NCBI RefSeq assembly: GCF_002025205.1
Contig: NZ_CP019947.1
Location: 3,386,001 to 3,450,000, forward strand
Origin: Pseudomonas sp. CC6-YY-74
GTDB lineage: Bacteria > Pseudomonadota > Gammaproteobacteria > Pseudomonadales > Pseudomonadaceae
Length of the DNA: 64,000 bases
Reading direction: 5' to 3'
A program made the translations under genes and the position numbers. Positions 51,500 to 60,687 of this stretch are shown one piece after another. Each line of letters begins with the position of its first letter. Position 1 is the first letter of the stretch. The notes under the pieces were generated by a model. The model did not search any database. It worked only from the letters and a program-made list of their open reading frames with translations, and had not been told where the DNA came from.

Positions 51500-52632
51500 C
51501 GCCCACTATCCAGGCTGAACGTTCGCCTCTGGTAGATGAAAGGTTCCAACAGGTCCCAATCCAGCTCGACGCCTAGTCCGGGCAAACCGGTTGGGTGGAT
51601 GAAGCCCTGCGCGTCGGGGCGGAAGACCTGCCTGGCGCCAATTTCATATTTCTCGTAAGGCGCGGCCTGTTCAAAATATTCGCAGTTGTCATAGGCCAAC
51701 ATCAGATGCAGGTTGGCTGCCTGGGTCAGGGTATAGCCCCAGGACTGCACCTCGGCCTTCAAGCCCTGGGCGCGGGTCACGCCCATTACCTGGGTGGCGC
51801 CGATGAAGCCACCAATGCTGGTGACATCGAAGCGGCTGCGGTCCCAGCAATGGTTCTGCAAGCCGTGCTTGATCAACTGCAGGTTGGGCAGCGAGTTGCC
51901 ACCGCTGATGACATCCAGATCCAATGCCGCTGCCAGTTTCTTGTAGCCATCCAGATCCGAGTCGGGCAAAGGCTCCTCGAAGAATTCCCACTGATAGCAA
52001 TCGAGCAAACGGCCCATTTGCAGGGCCTCCTGGAAGGAGTAATTGGCGTCGACATCCAGGCTCCAACCAATATTTCTGCCCGCGAATTCTTCCTGTAATG
52101 CATGGACCAGCGCAGAGTCTTCAGCGAAGACACAGCGCGGGTGAATCTTGATGGCACTGAAGCCCTGGTCCAGCATCCGATGGCAGTAGGTGATGTAGTC
52201 ATCGACCGTGGCCATTACCGGGCTGGAGGCATAGGCCCGTATCTTGTGCTTGGCGGCGCCGAGCATCTGGTAGATGGGCAGATTCAGCGCCTTGGCCTTG
52301 GCATCGTGCAGGGCAATATCGAACAAGGACATGGATAGATGCTTGAGCGGCACGTACTTGCCGGACATGGCCCTGGCAATCTGCGGGGCCTCGTATAGCC
52401 CTTTGCCCAACAGGAACGGCGCCAGCAGCGCCAGACTGTGGAAGGCCGTCTGATCGAACTCATGTTCGGTATAGGTGGTCAGGCCCGCTATCCCCTGCAG
52501 TCCATTATCAAAGGTCAGGCGGGCAACGATCATCGCTTCGTACATCGGCCCGAGGAACGAAGACCAGCTGATCTTCTCTCCGTCCGGGCCTATTGCGAAG
52601 ATTTCAATGCTTTTCACAATAGGCTGAGTCAT
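51496..52632 (-). CDS. mandelate racemase/enolase-superfamily enzyme 2
   Basis: 378 residues, the same overall plan as its neighbour but a divergent sequence. Visible catalytic-barrel features are KxH (AIKIHPRC), D (WSLDVDANYSF) and E (FFEEPLPD). Where the third metal ligand is expected the sequence is VISGGNSLPN, so Glu is replaced and the usual GE motif is missing. The His-Asp dyad is not obvious. It starts 1 base after the BCCT stop. A pair of unlike enolase-family enzymes in one operon suggests consecutive steps or a specialised subunit. Confidence 0.82.
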   Translation of the reverse strand: MTQPIVKSIEIFAIGPDGEKISWSSFLGPMYEAMIVARLTFDNGLQGIAGLTTYTEHEFDQTAFHSLALLAPFLLGKGLYEAPQIARAMSGKYVPLKHLSMSLFDIALHDAKAKALNLPIYQMLGAAKHKIRAYASSPVMATVDDYITYCHRMLDQGFSAIKIHPRCVFAEDSALVHALQEEFAGRNIGWSLDVDANYSFQEALQMGRLLDCYQWEFFEEPLPDSDLDGYKKLAAALDLDVISGGNSLPNLQLIKHGLQNHCWDRSRFDVTSIGGFIGATQVMGVTRAQGLKAEVQSWGYTLTQAANLHLMLAYDNCEYFEQAAPYEKYEIGARQVFRPDAQGFIHPTGLPGLGVELDWDLLEPFIYQRRTFSLDSGR

Positions 52633-52633
52633 T

Positions 52634-54193
52634 TTAGGCGTGATCTTCTTTGATGAACTTGACGGTGCTGATCATCATCAGCACCAGGATTACCATCAGC
52701 GGCAAACCGATTATTACCGAGGTCGTCTGCATGGTCTTCAAACCGCCGAGGAACAGCAACGCCACGGGCAGGACTGCGATGGCAAAGCACCAGAATAAGC
52801 GGTTGGAACGTTGCGGTTCTTGCCCCTCACCCAATTCCTTGGTGGTCGCGCAGGCCATCACATAGGCGGCGGAATCGAAGGTGGTAGCCAGCATGACGAT
52901 CCCGGAGACAGCGACCGCCAGCAGTACCAGTCCACTCAGAGGCAGCGTCTTGAACATCGCGATAATGGCCGGCGCAACGCCTAGGGTGTTCACCAACTCG
53001 GACATCGCCAGGGTTTCGGTGAGCTGCAGATTGATGCCATAACCGCCCAGCACGACATAGAACAGCGCACAGCCCAAGGTGCCGTAGGACAGCATGCCGA
53101 CAATCACTTCGCGGATGGTACGACCGCGAGAAATGCGGGTGACGAACATGCCCATGAACGGTGCATAGGCAACCCACCAAGCCCAGTAGAAGACTGTCCA
53201 CGCTTGCGGAAAGCCACTCTCGTTAACGCTGTCGGTCCAGGTGCTCATCTTGATGAAGTTATCCGCCGCGTAACCGATCGAATCCATGCCCAGGCCCAGA
53301 ATGAACTTGGTTGGCCCGACCAGCAGGACATAGACCACGATCGCAAGCGTGAGCACGGTGGCAAAGGTGCTGAGGCGCTTGATGCCTTTGGCCAACCCTA
53401 AACCACTGCTGACGGTAAACACGGCGGTGCAGGTGAGGATGATCGCCATGTCCAGATACACGCTGCTGCTAACGCCCATCACTTCAGCCAAGGCGCCACC
53501 GATCATCGGCGTACCCAGACCCAGAGAGGTTGCGGAAGCCCCCAGCACGCCGAGAATGAACAAATAGTTGATGACCGTACCGACAGGGCCATCGACCAAA
53601 TTGCCCAGTGCACCGCGGCAAGCCTCGCTGATCTTGTAGATGTGTTTCTGCCGCACATAATAGATATACGACATTGCAATGCTAGGCACGCAATAGATGG
53701 CCCATGCAGTCGGCCCCCAATGGAAGATGCCGTAAGCCTGGCCAACGGTGTACATCTCCTTGCTCTTGGCCTCCAGGCCAAAAGGGGTCCAGGCGAAATG
53801 ATAGCCCCACTCAGTTCCTGCCCAGAGCATCAGACCGGACGCAATGCCGGCGAGAAAAACCATTGAGCCCCAGCCGAATTTGGTGAACTCCGGGGCAGCA
53901 TCCTTATCGGCACTCAGCTTGATGTCACCAAAACGGGAGCAGGCCAGTACCACCAGAAAGATCAGCGCGCTAAGGCCGACAGCAAGGTAGATAAAGTCGA
54001 AAGTGTGCGTCATCCACTTAAAAATGGAGTTGATACTGGTTGCGCTGTCCTCCGGGAAAAGCACAAGAGTCATCGCCACGGCACAGATGATCAGCAGGCT
54101 GATGATCTGCATTTTTCGATCAGTTTCGATGGGCTTGACGACGCGTTTTTGCACACCGGCCTCCATTGGAATATCCGCTGCTTTCATATTCAT
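52634..54193 (-). CDS. BCCT-family transporter 2
   Basis: 519 residues from MNMKAADIP, with GAGGT upstream; the longer start at 54223 is not preferred. About 12 membrane segments, the BCCT signature WAYAIYC-like (FHWGPTAWAIYCVPSIAMSYIYY) and WAWWVAYAPFMGMFVTRISRGRTIRE are complete. It imports a quaternary-ammonium or betaine-like compound. It lies between the FAD oxidoreductase gene and the two enolase-family genes, all on one strand with tiny gaps, so it very probably imports their substrate. Confidence 0.93.
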   Translation of the reverse strand: MNMKAADIPMEAGVQKRVVKPIETDRKMQIISLLIICAVAMTLVLFPEDSATSINSIFKWMTHTFDFIYLAVGLSALIFLVVLACSRFGDIKLSADKDAAPEFTKFGWGSMVFLAGIASGLMLWAGTEWGYHFAWTPFGLEAKSKEMYTVGQAYGIFHWGPTAWAIYCVPSIAMSYIYYVRQKHIYKISEACRGALGNLVDGPVGTVINYLFILGVLGASATSLGLGTPMIGGALAEVMGVSSSVYLDMAIILTCTAVFTVSSGLGLAKGIKRLSTFATVLTLAIVVYVLLVGPTKFILGLGMDSIGYAADNFIKMSTWTDSVNESGFPQAWTVFYWAWWVAYAPFMGMFVTRISRGRTIREVIVGMLSYGTLGCALFYVVLGGYGINLQLTETLAMSELVNTLGVAPAIIAMFKTLPLSGLVLLAVAVSGIVMLATTFDSAAYVMACATTKELGEGQEPQRSNRLFWCFAIAVLPVALLFLGGLKTMQTTSVIIGLPLMVILVLMMISTVKFIKEDHA

Positions 54194-54253
54194 TAAGTCA
54201 CCTCTTATTGTTGTAATTGCCACGGGTTAAATGAGTCCACAGCAGCAAGCCAA

Positions 54254-55585
54254 CTAATTGGCTTGCTGCATCAGATAGGCCATATGTCCACCTTCGATCA
54301 CCTGGAACGTCAGGTCTTCCTTGATCGCCAGCTCAGCCGCCAGGGCAGCCGCTCGGCCATACTCAAAGCACTGCGCCGTCACCCGGCAGCTGGCCAGCGC
54401 CTCGTGTTCGCTGCTCAGGCAACGACCCGCGACGATGATGTTCTTACCGACCTTGGGCACCAGGGTGTGAAATGGCACTTCGTAATAGTCGTCAATTAAC
54501 CACTCGGTCTTCGGCTTGGCGCCGTAGTGCAGTTCGATCGGCCAGGATGTTTTTGCGATAGCATCACTGCACTTGCGTTTGTTGATGACATCGTCATTGG
54601 TTAGACGCGCCACTCCATCGATGGAACGGGTCTGGCGGACGCCGACTTCAGTGGCGTAGTCAATGAAGTAACTGTCTTCGCAGCCCGGCACGTTTGCCTT
54701 CATGAAGTCGAAGAATGCCTTGGCCTGATAGATGGAAAACTGCTCCGCCTCGGTGTGATCGACCGGATTGGTGACATCTAACGCGCGCTTGTCGAAACCG
54801 GTGATCTTGGTGGCATTGACCAGCAGTTCACCCGGGTTCACGGTGGGAAATAGCCAGACTTTCTTGCGCAGCAATTCGTCCCTAGCTTCCAACATGCTCA
54901 CCACCTTGGGCGGCGAGATGGTGTCCTCACCCCAGTAGGCCAGGTACTTCAGCAGATTTACGTTGCCTACCTTGAACATCATGGTCGGGTTCTGGATGAC
55001 TCCGTTATTACCCTTAGTGGTCTTAAGCCCCATCTTGTAGACCACATCAGCGTCGCCGCTAGCGTCGATGACCTTCTTGGCATAGACCGCGGTGAACCCC
55101 GCGCTGGTGTGCAACACCATGCCCTTGAGCTCTTCCTCCTCGGCGATCACATCGATCATCTGCGTGTGGTAAAGCACGGTGACCTTGGCCGCCCGCAGCA
55201 AGTCGGTGGCGACTTTCTTGTATTTAGCGCAGTCATGGGTGGCGACCCAAGTCTTGCCATAGATCTGCGGCTCGGTCAGACCGCCCTCGCGGTACAGCGC
55301 ATCGCGAAAGCGTTCGGCAAAGCCGAAAATAATCTGTTCGGGCGTTGCTTTATGTGGGTCCTGGACCGTCATGTACAGGCCGCAGATGGTGCCGGACAGG
55401 CCTGCCACGGCAGCGCCACCGCAGAATCCCAGGCGTTCTATGAGCAGCACGCTGAGTCCGCGCTCGCCAGCGGTGACAGCCGCGGCAATGCCCGCAGGGC
55501 CGCCGCCCACTACCACTACGTCAAAGTGACCAAAGCAGTTCAGGTCGGCCTTGAATCCCGCGGGAAGATTTCTCGTGTAGGTCAT
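54254..55585 (-). CDS. FAD-dependent oxidoreductase (FAD_oxidored family)
   Basis: 443 residues from the ATG at 55585 (a GTG at 55597 is a possible start). The FAD-binding FDVVVVGGGPAGIAAAVTAGERG is at residues about 20-45, with GFCGGAAVAGLSG following, characteristic of PF12831 flavoproteins. VIDASGDADVVY and IIVAGRCLSSEHEALASCRV are further flavin contacts. These enzymes oxidise poorly defined substrates, including hydroxy acids and sugar-like compounds. It is first gene of the five-gene unit (FAD oxidoreductase, BCCT, two enolase-family enzymes, GntR), 60 bp before the BCCT gene. Confidence 0.88.
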   Translation of the reverse strand: MTYTRNLPAGFKADLNCFGHFDVVVVGGGPAGIAAAVTAGERGLSVLLIERLGFCGGAAVAGLSGTICGLYMTVQDPHKATPEQIIFGFAERFRDALYREGGLTEPQIYGKTWVATHDCAKYKKVATDLLRAAKVTVLYHTQMIDVIAEEEELKGMVLHTSAGFTAVYAKKVIDASGDADVVYKMGLKTTKGNNGVIQNPTMMFKVGNVNLLKYLAYWGEDTISPPKVVSMLEARDELLRKKVWLFPTVNPGELLVNATKITGFDKRALDVTNPVDHTEAEQFSIYQAKAFFDFMKANVPGCEDSYFIDYATEVGVRQTRSIDGVARLTNDDVINKRKCSDAIAKTSWPIELHYGAKPKTEWLIDDYYEVPFHTLVPKVGKNIIVAGRCLSSEHEALASCRVTAQCFEYGRAAALAAELAIKEDLTFQVIEGGHMAYLMQQAN

Positions 55586-55609
55586 CTCAACGCTCACTTG
55601 TTAGGTAAT

Positions 55610-55638
55610 ATTCAGAATATATCTTTAATATATTGAAT
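55610..55638 (-). promoter_or_regulatory. candidate GntR operator
   Basis: A 29-base AT-rich imperfect dyad: ATTCA (55610-55614) opposite TGAAT (55634-55638), with AATATAT/ATATATT between. It lies 25 bases upstream of the FAD oxidoreductase start, where a repressor of the operon would bind. Confidence 0.45.
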
Positions 55639-55974
55639 GAAACCCCCTTCCAGTAAACTTGTCAACAACCGTTGATCCACCTGCCTTCTCGCGCAATCGA
55701 GGTGCCGCGCGATTGCTTAGCGCTTTTCAGGCGCAGATCGTCGAGACGCCCTGGACAGCGCCTCGACGACAAGGCCCTTTCGCTTAAGACCTTTGACATG
55801 ACAGGGCGTGGACTCAGGCGTACGTGTAGGAGATACACGGCGCCGAGGTTTCGGCCAGCCTGATTTACTTGGCGAGCTATCGGGGCTGTCACACTCAACC
55901 CAGAGAGTCTGCAACCGGCACAGAGAACAGCGACATAAGAGCCACGGCTGACACGACAACAACCTTGCAAAACG

Positions 55975-56163
55975 CTGTGCCAGCTCGGCTATGTGACGGT
56001 GCGCTTCCGTATCCTGGCCAAGAACACGGCGCAACTGATGATGTTCGCGCGGTCAAACCCGTGTATGGCACGCCGGTATTTACTGACAAACGCAGGAGAG
56101 GTGCGCTTGGAATGCGGGGAATTGCCGCTGCGAGAGCTGCGGCGACTAAAAACCAAGATGTGA
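55975..56163 (+). pseudogene. probable transposase C-terminal remnant
   Basis: 62 codons to the stop at 56161 give LCQLGYVTVRFRILAKNT, MARRYLLTNAGE and ELPLRELRRLKTKM. The basic pattern recalls a DDE transposase C-terminus (IS4-like), but I cannot name the family with confidence. The rest of the 55639-56716 gap holds only the terminator listed at 56568-56604, and no clear gene. Confidence 0.35.
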
Positions 56164-56567
56164 GCGGGTGATCTGATCGTTTCAGATTAATTCGCCGCTT
56201 TAAAAATTGACGAAGACTGAAGTCTTTCATAAATACATGGCTAGTTGAGACCCTCCCCAGAGGGGAGCACTTTGTTGTTTTCACACAACCCTGGGCAGAA
56301 TTTGACCACTACAGTTAGGGCTATTCGCAACCAGCAGCACCGACCCAAGGTTTCCAGTGACAACCGGTAGAAACCGGCCAGCCCCTCCAGTCGTCATCGG
56401 CCAATAGCAGACACCCGCGACAGCCCGCGGTGTCCGGTCCCTGACATTATCTTCCAGAAGAACAACCTGCCGAGAGCTCGCACTGAGCCAAAAGCGCCGC
56501 TCACCTGATCACGTTGTTCATTCAGTCGGACATGTGGGTGGCTCGTGACATTTCTGGCCCCATTCAG

Positions 56568-56604
56568 GATGTAAAACGCAACAACCCGGTAAACCCGGGT
56601 TGTT
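56568..56604 (-). terminator. intrinsic terminator of the FAD-linked oxidase gene
   Basis: AACAACCCGG (56580-56589) pairs perfectly with CCGGGTTGTT (56595-56604). On the minus strand the hairpin is followed by GCGTTTTAC. It lies about 110 bases after the oxidase stop. Confidence 0.6.
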
Positions 56605-56716
56605 GGATGAATCCGCCGACTGCGACTTAGTTGGATCGGTGCTGACTTGTAAGGAGTATCCCTAGGAAGGCCAGTATGGCCTCCCAGGGCCACGGAGTAT
56701 GGCGAACCGGCGCTCT

Positions 56717-57988
56717 CTACTTGAAGAGAGCACTGAGGTGATCGTTCAGATAGAAACCCTGAGGATCGAGTTTCCGACGCAGGTTGCGGAAGTCATTCGC
56801 GCGAGGGTAGATGGAGGTGACATCTTCTCCGGTCAGAAAATGCATCTTGCCCCAGTGAGGTCTTGCCCCAAAAGAACGCAGGATTTTATCGACGCTCCGC
56901 AAGTAGTCCCAGTAGTCGGTTCCTGGTTCTCCGGAGACGGAAATGGTGACGCTATCTTGCTCGAAGAAGGGACTCATCCATGCGCCATCGCCCGCGGTGA
57001 AGCGATACTCTATTGGGTATATCGCTTCAGGGAAGTCCTCCAGCATAAGTTTGCGCACAGCTCTGAGCGCTTCCTTTGCATGTGCAACAGGCACTGCATA
57101 TTCGAGCTCGTGGAAGTTCGGAACGTACTCGATCGGATAGGCATCCGAGCTATAGGCTACCTTTTCGAACTCACCCTCGAAAATTGGACGGTCGGTTATA
57201 TCCATAACCTTCACTTCGCACACATCGGTTGTACGGCCAGTCTTGGAGGTCGCTGCGGTATCGGGCAGGCAGTAGCAATGTCGGCTCTGCTCGTACGGAC
57301 ACCAGAAGAAGCTGAAGTGGCGATGCTTTTTCGCCATTTCATCATGCTTTTCCATGACGCTTTCGAAATCTTCGCGCCAGATGCGCTCGTGAAGATTGAA
57401 GCTATCCATCACTTGAAGCGTTATTTCGGAAATTGCTCCAAGAACGCCGAGCGAGACGCGCCCAGCATGGAGCAAGTCCGGCGTGCTTTCGTCGACGACT
57501 ATGATCTCGCCATTCGGCTGAACGAGCCTCATGCCCACGATTGACGACGCCATATTGCCGAGCGTGAGGCCCGTGCCATGCGTTCCTGTCGTCAAAGCAC
57601 CTGCGAGAGCCTGACTGTCGATGTCGCCCTGGTTGATCATCGACAGGCCTTCGGCCTTGAGGACTCGAACGAGTTGATTGATCGTCGTCCCCGCGGCGGC
57701 CGTGACTCGACGCTTAGCATGATCGATGTGGCGTACACCCTGCATGTTGGCTAGCGTCAGGTGCAGGCCACTGGTGAGTGCAACAGGAGTAAATGAGTGG
57801 CCGGAGCCCGCGACTCGGACGTTCAGTCCTTTGCCGGTTGCATCAATGATCATGCTGCAAAGCTCATCCTCACTTGACGGAGCACCACGAGCTGCGCGAA
57901 TACAAGACTGGTTGCCGACCCAGTTGCGCCAATGTGCGTGTTCAAGCCCGAACTCGTTGATGTGCATGTTGTGCGATGAAGTGTTCAT
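56717..57988 (-). CDS. FAD-linked sugar-lactone/alditol oxidase-like protein (ALO family)
   Basis: 423 residues from MNTSSHNMHINEF, with AGGAG upstream. The FAD-binding PCMH-type domain has VRVAGSGHSFTPVALTSG (residues about 57-74; the histidine of GSGHS is the usual covalent flavin site), then LSMINQGDIDSQALAGALTTGTHGTG. The C-terminal ALO domain ends in YPRANDFRNLRRKLDPQGFYLNDHL. It resembles L-gulono-1,4-lactone and D-arabinono-lactone oxidases and alditol oxidases. It is divergent from the SDR gene; the natural substrate is unknown. Confidence 0.92.
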   Translation of the reverse strand: MNTSSHNMHINEFGLEHAHWRNWVGNQSCIRAARGAPSSEDELCSMIIDATGKGLNVRVAGSGHSFTPVALTSGLHLTLANMQGVRHIDHAKRRVTAAAGTTINQLVRVLKAEGLSMINQGDIDSQALAGALTTGTHGTGLTLGNMASSIVGMRLVQPNGEIIVVDESTPDLLHAGRVSLGVLGAISEITLQVMDSFNLHERIWREDFESVMEKHDEMAKKHRHFSFFWCPYEQSRHCYCLPDTAATSKTGRTTDVCEVKVMDITDRPIFEGEFEKVAYSSDAYPIEYVPNFHELEYAVPVAHAKEALRAVRKLMLEDFPEAIYPIEYRFTAGDGAWMSPFFEQDSVTISVSGEPGTDYWDYLRSVDKILRSFGARPHWGKMHFLTGEDVTSIYPRANDFRNLRRKLDPQGFYLNDHLSALFK

Positions 57989-58523
57989 TATTGTTCTCCT
58001 ACTTTTTACTTGGATTGCGATGTAGCCGTTGCCGGAAAATGGATGTGTTTTGCTCAAGAAATTCGCGTCGTCACTGACAAGAAACTAAGCCGCACAGGCA
58101 AGCATATGGCCAGCGCCCTTATCGGATTCGTTGGGGACAGAATGAAGGCGCCCTAAAACAACCACCATATGTCGATGGGTATAGAGCTTGGACGTAGATT
58201 CAAGACGAGCCCTCCTGATGTGTCGGGTCCGCCGAGTCTCCCAATCAACGTCGCACGGTCCCTTACGCCTACAGGCTCTTAACGGCCAACAGGAGCGTCA
58301 GTGGCTGCAAGGGCTTTAAGTCGCCACCGCCGTATCTGCCATCAGCGAACTCAGTTGCGAACCTTCGTCGAGCCAGCGCAGGTCATTCTACATCTCGCCC
58401 TTGGTATTAATTTCATTGAAAACAGTTAGTTATCGATTCATATATCCATCGATATATAGACAGTTCTTCAGCCCGCCCCTAGCGTGAGAACGGTCGAATT
58501 CACCAACAGCAATGGAGACAATC
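57989..58523. other. divergent promoter region between the FAD-linked oxidase and SDR genes
   Basis: 535 bases. The 58430-58470 stretch is AT-rich and holds a repeated ATCGATTCATATATC / ATCGATATATA pair (58432-58459) just upstream of the SDR operon, a plausible regulator site. Otherwise only noise-level frames. Confidence 0.4.
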
Positions 58524-59288
58524 ATGGGACGACTGAACAACAAGGTGGCTCTGATCACTGGCGGCGCAGGTGGTTGCGGGCTAGCCGTTTCTGAGCTCTT
58601 TGCACGCGAAGGCGCCAAGGTCGCCATCCTCGACCTGCCCCACAGCGACGGTGCGGCGGTAGCCGAGCGGATTAACGCAGCTGGCGGCAGCGCCTTCTTC
58701 GTACCTGCGGACGTCTCGGTAGCCGAGCAGGTCAACAGCGCGGTGGCCCAGGCTGAAGAGCGCTTCGGGCCCATCACGGTGCTGATGAACCACGCTGGCA
58801 CCATTCACGCAGCGCCCTTCCTCAATACCAGCGAAAATGACTGGGAGCGGTTGATGAATATCAACGTTAAGAGCATGTTCCTGGTGACCAAGGCCGTACT
58901 GCCGAAGATGATTGAGGCCGGCGGCGGCAGTATCATCTGCACTTCGTCCATCTCCGGCGTGGTAGGCACACCCATGGAGGTCCTGTATTGCACTACCAAG
59001 GGTGCTTGCCACATGTTTGCCCGCGCCCTCTCCGTCGAGTTCCGCGACCGCAATATCCGCAGCAATGCCATCTGCCCGGGCTTTATCGGCACCACCCACG
59101 GCCGACGTGAGCTTGACCTACTGCGTGAGTTTGGCGCAGAAGTTACCGACGAGGCACTACGTGCCATGCAGGGCCGACTCTGCGACCCAACCGAAGTAGC
59201 CGCCGCCGCGCTATTCCTGGCCAGTGACGACGCCAGTTTCGTCAACGGCACGCATCTGTTCGTCGACAACGCTTATACCGCAGCCTGA
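58524..59288 (+). CDS. SDR-family oxidoreductase
   Basis: 254 residues from MGRLNNKVALITGG, with GGAG six bases upstream. Cofactor motif TGGAGGCGLAVSE (TGxxxGxG) is at residues 12-24, NHAG near residue 91, the active-site serine in ICTSSISG and the YxxxK site in VLYCTTKGACHMF, where the catalytic tyrosine and lysine are Y157-like and K161-like. The final IRSNAICPGFIGT is typical of classical SDRs. It precedes the EutH-type permease by 96 bp, in the same direction. Confidence 0.9.
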   Translation: MGRLNNKVALITGGAGGCGLAVSELFAREGAKVAILDLPHSDGAAVAERINAAGGSAFFVPADVSVAEQVNSAVAQAEERFGPITVLMNHAGTIHAAPFLNTSENDWERLMNINVKSMFLVTKAVLPKMIEAGGGSIICTSSISGVVGTPMEVLYCTTKGACHMFARALSVEFRDRNIRSNAICPGFIGTTHGRRELDLLREFGAEVTDEALRAMQGRLCDPTEVAAAALFLASDDASFVNGTHLFVDNAYTAA

Positions 59289-59384
59289 CCTCCGAGCTCA
59301 AAAGGACTGAACACCAAAACAATAAGTACTCAACCTACTTACGTTCTGCCACCCAACAAAAAATTTACAAGAGACGAGGCAGCT

Positions 59385-60617
59385 ATGGAAAACATCGGTA
59401 CGTACGTCATCTACCTCATCATGGCCTGCGCCGTTATTGGCGCAATCGCCTCCGTGGTCAACGCGGAGTCAGAGTTGGGCAAAGAGTTCACGGCCGGCCT
59501 GCATAGCATCGGCCCCATCTTCATTCCCGTGGCCGGCACGATGGCAGCTATTCCCTTCATCTCCAGCTTCATCGGCCACTGGATCGCCCCACTGTTTTCT
59601 GCGCTGGGCGCCGACCCCGGCATCGCCGGCCCCATCTTCATTGCCTCGGACATGGGGGGTTATCAGCTCGCCCATTCCTTGGCCGAAGACCCTGAGGGTT
59701 GGGTTCTTGGGCTGATCACCGGCTTCCAGTCCGGCGCGACCCTTATCTTTGTCATTCCCGTGGGCTTGGCCATGCTCAACAAAGCCGACCATAAGTACAT
59801 GGCACTGGGCATCATGGCCGGGCTGCTGAGTATCCCGATCAGCATCATTACCGTCGCCATGGCCATGCAGTGGCTGGGCCTGGGCGTACGCCCAGATATT
59901 GCCACCAGTGGCCCAGCCACTCAGGCGCTGAACTTCACGCTGCCGCTGCTGCTGCGCAATCTGCTACCGCTGATTCTCTTCTGCGTCTTCCTAGCCGCCG
60001 CCCTGCGATACCTCCCTGGCCTGATGGTGCGACTGTTCCTGGCGTTGGGACGCATAATTTACGCTGCGGTCACGCTGATCCTGGTGGCGTCCATCGTTGA
60101 GTACTTCACCGGTGCCTTCACCAATACCTTCGGCAGTTGGGGCTTCGCCCCCATCATCGCCGACGAGGAAGATCAGTTCCGTGCGCTGGAAATCGCCGGC
60201 TACATCGGCATCATGCTCTGCGGCGCCTTCCCTATGGTCTGCCTGATCAAGCGTTACCTCTCCCGCCCCCTCGAACTGGTGGCCGTCAAACTGGGCATGT
60301 CACCAGTTGGTGCGGCTGGCATTCTCGCCGCCTCGGCGAACATCCTGGCGATGTTCCGCCTGGTCGCGGATATGCCGCCCAAGGACAAGGTCCTAGTGAT
60401 CGCCTTCTCGGTCTGCGCTGCCTTCACTTTTGGCGACCACATGGCCTTCTCGGCTAACTTCCAACCCACCTTGATCCTTCCGCTGATTATTGGAAAACTC
60501 AGTGGCGGCTTCATCGGCATGGCCATCGCCTACTGGCTGGCAGTGCCGAAGGCGTTACAGCTCGGCAGCGAAGAACTCCCCCGCGATTCTTTGCGAGCCT
60601 CGGCCGGTCTGTCCTGA
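59385..60617 (+). CDS. eutH: EutH-family ethanolamine permease
   Basis: 410 residues, matching the EutH family length. Ten or more membrane segments; DMGGYQLAHSLAEDPEGWVLG, IFVIPVGLAMLNKADHKYMALGIMAG and FGDHMAFSANFQPTLILP are the family signatures. EutH imports ethanolamine, although here no eutBC lyase genes are within reach. An SDR gene lies just upstream and a LuxR-type regulator downstream, so it may transport a related amino alcohol. A strong hairpin follows. Confidence 0.88.
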   Translation: MENIGTYVIYLIMACAVIGAIASVVNAESELGKEFTAGLHSIGPIFIPVAGTMAAIPFISSFIGHWIAPLFSALGADPGIAGPIFIASDMGGYQLAHSLAEDPEGWVLGLITGFQSGATLIFVIPVGLAMLNKADHKYMALGIMAGLLSIPISIITVAMAMQWLGLGVRPDIATSGPATQALNFTLPLLLRNLLPLILFCVFLAAALRYLPGLMVRLFLALGRIIYAAVTLILVASIVEYFTGAFTNTFGSWGFAPIIADEEDQFRALEIAGYIGIMLCGAFPMVCLIKRYLSRPLELVAVKLGMSPVGAAGILAASANILAMFRLVADMPPKDKVLVIAFSVCAAFTFGDHMAFSANFQPTLILPLIIGKLSGGFIGMAIAYWLAVPKALQLGSEELPRDSLRASAGLS

Positions 60618-60623
60618 ATCGTG

Positions 60624-60652
60624 CAGCGCTGTCCCATCATGGGACGGCGCTG
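60624..60652 (+). terminator. strong hairpin after eutH
   Basis: CAGCGCTGTCCCA (60624-60636) pairs with TGGGACGGCGCTG (60640-60652), with one T-G pair and a three-base loop. There is no T-run afterwards, so it may attenuate rather than terminate. Confidence 0.6.
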
Positions 60653-60687
60653 AAATTCCCGGGTTAAGACAAACAGTACGGTTACGT

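Noticed and set aside
56699..57544. 281-residue plus-strand frame opposite the FAD-linked oxidase
   Set aside because: Antisense to a gene with complete FAD-binding motifs; no motifs of its own.
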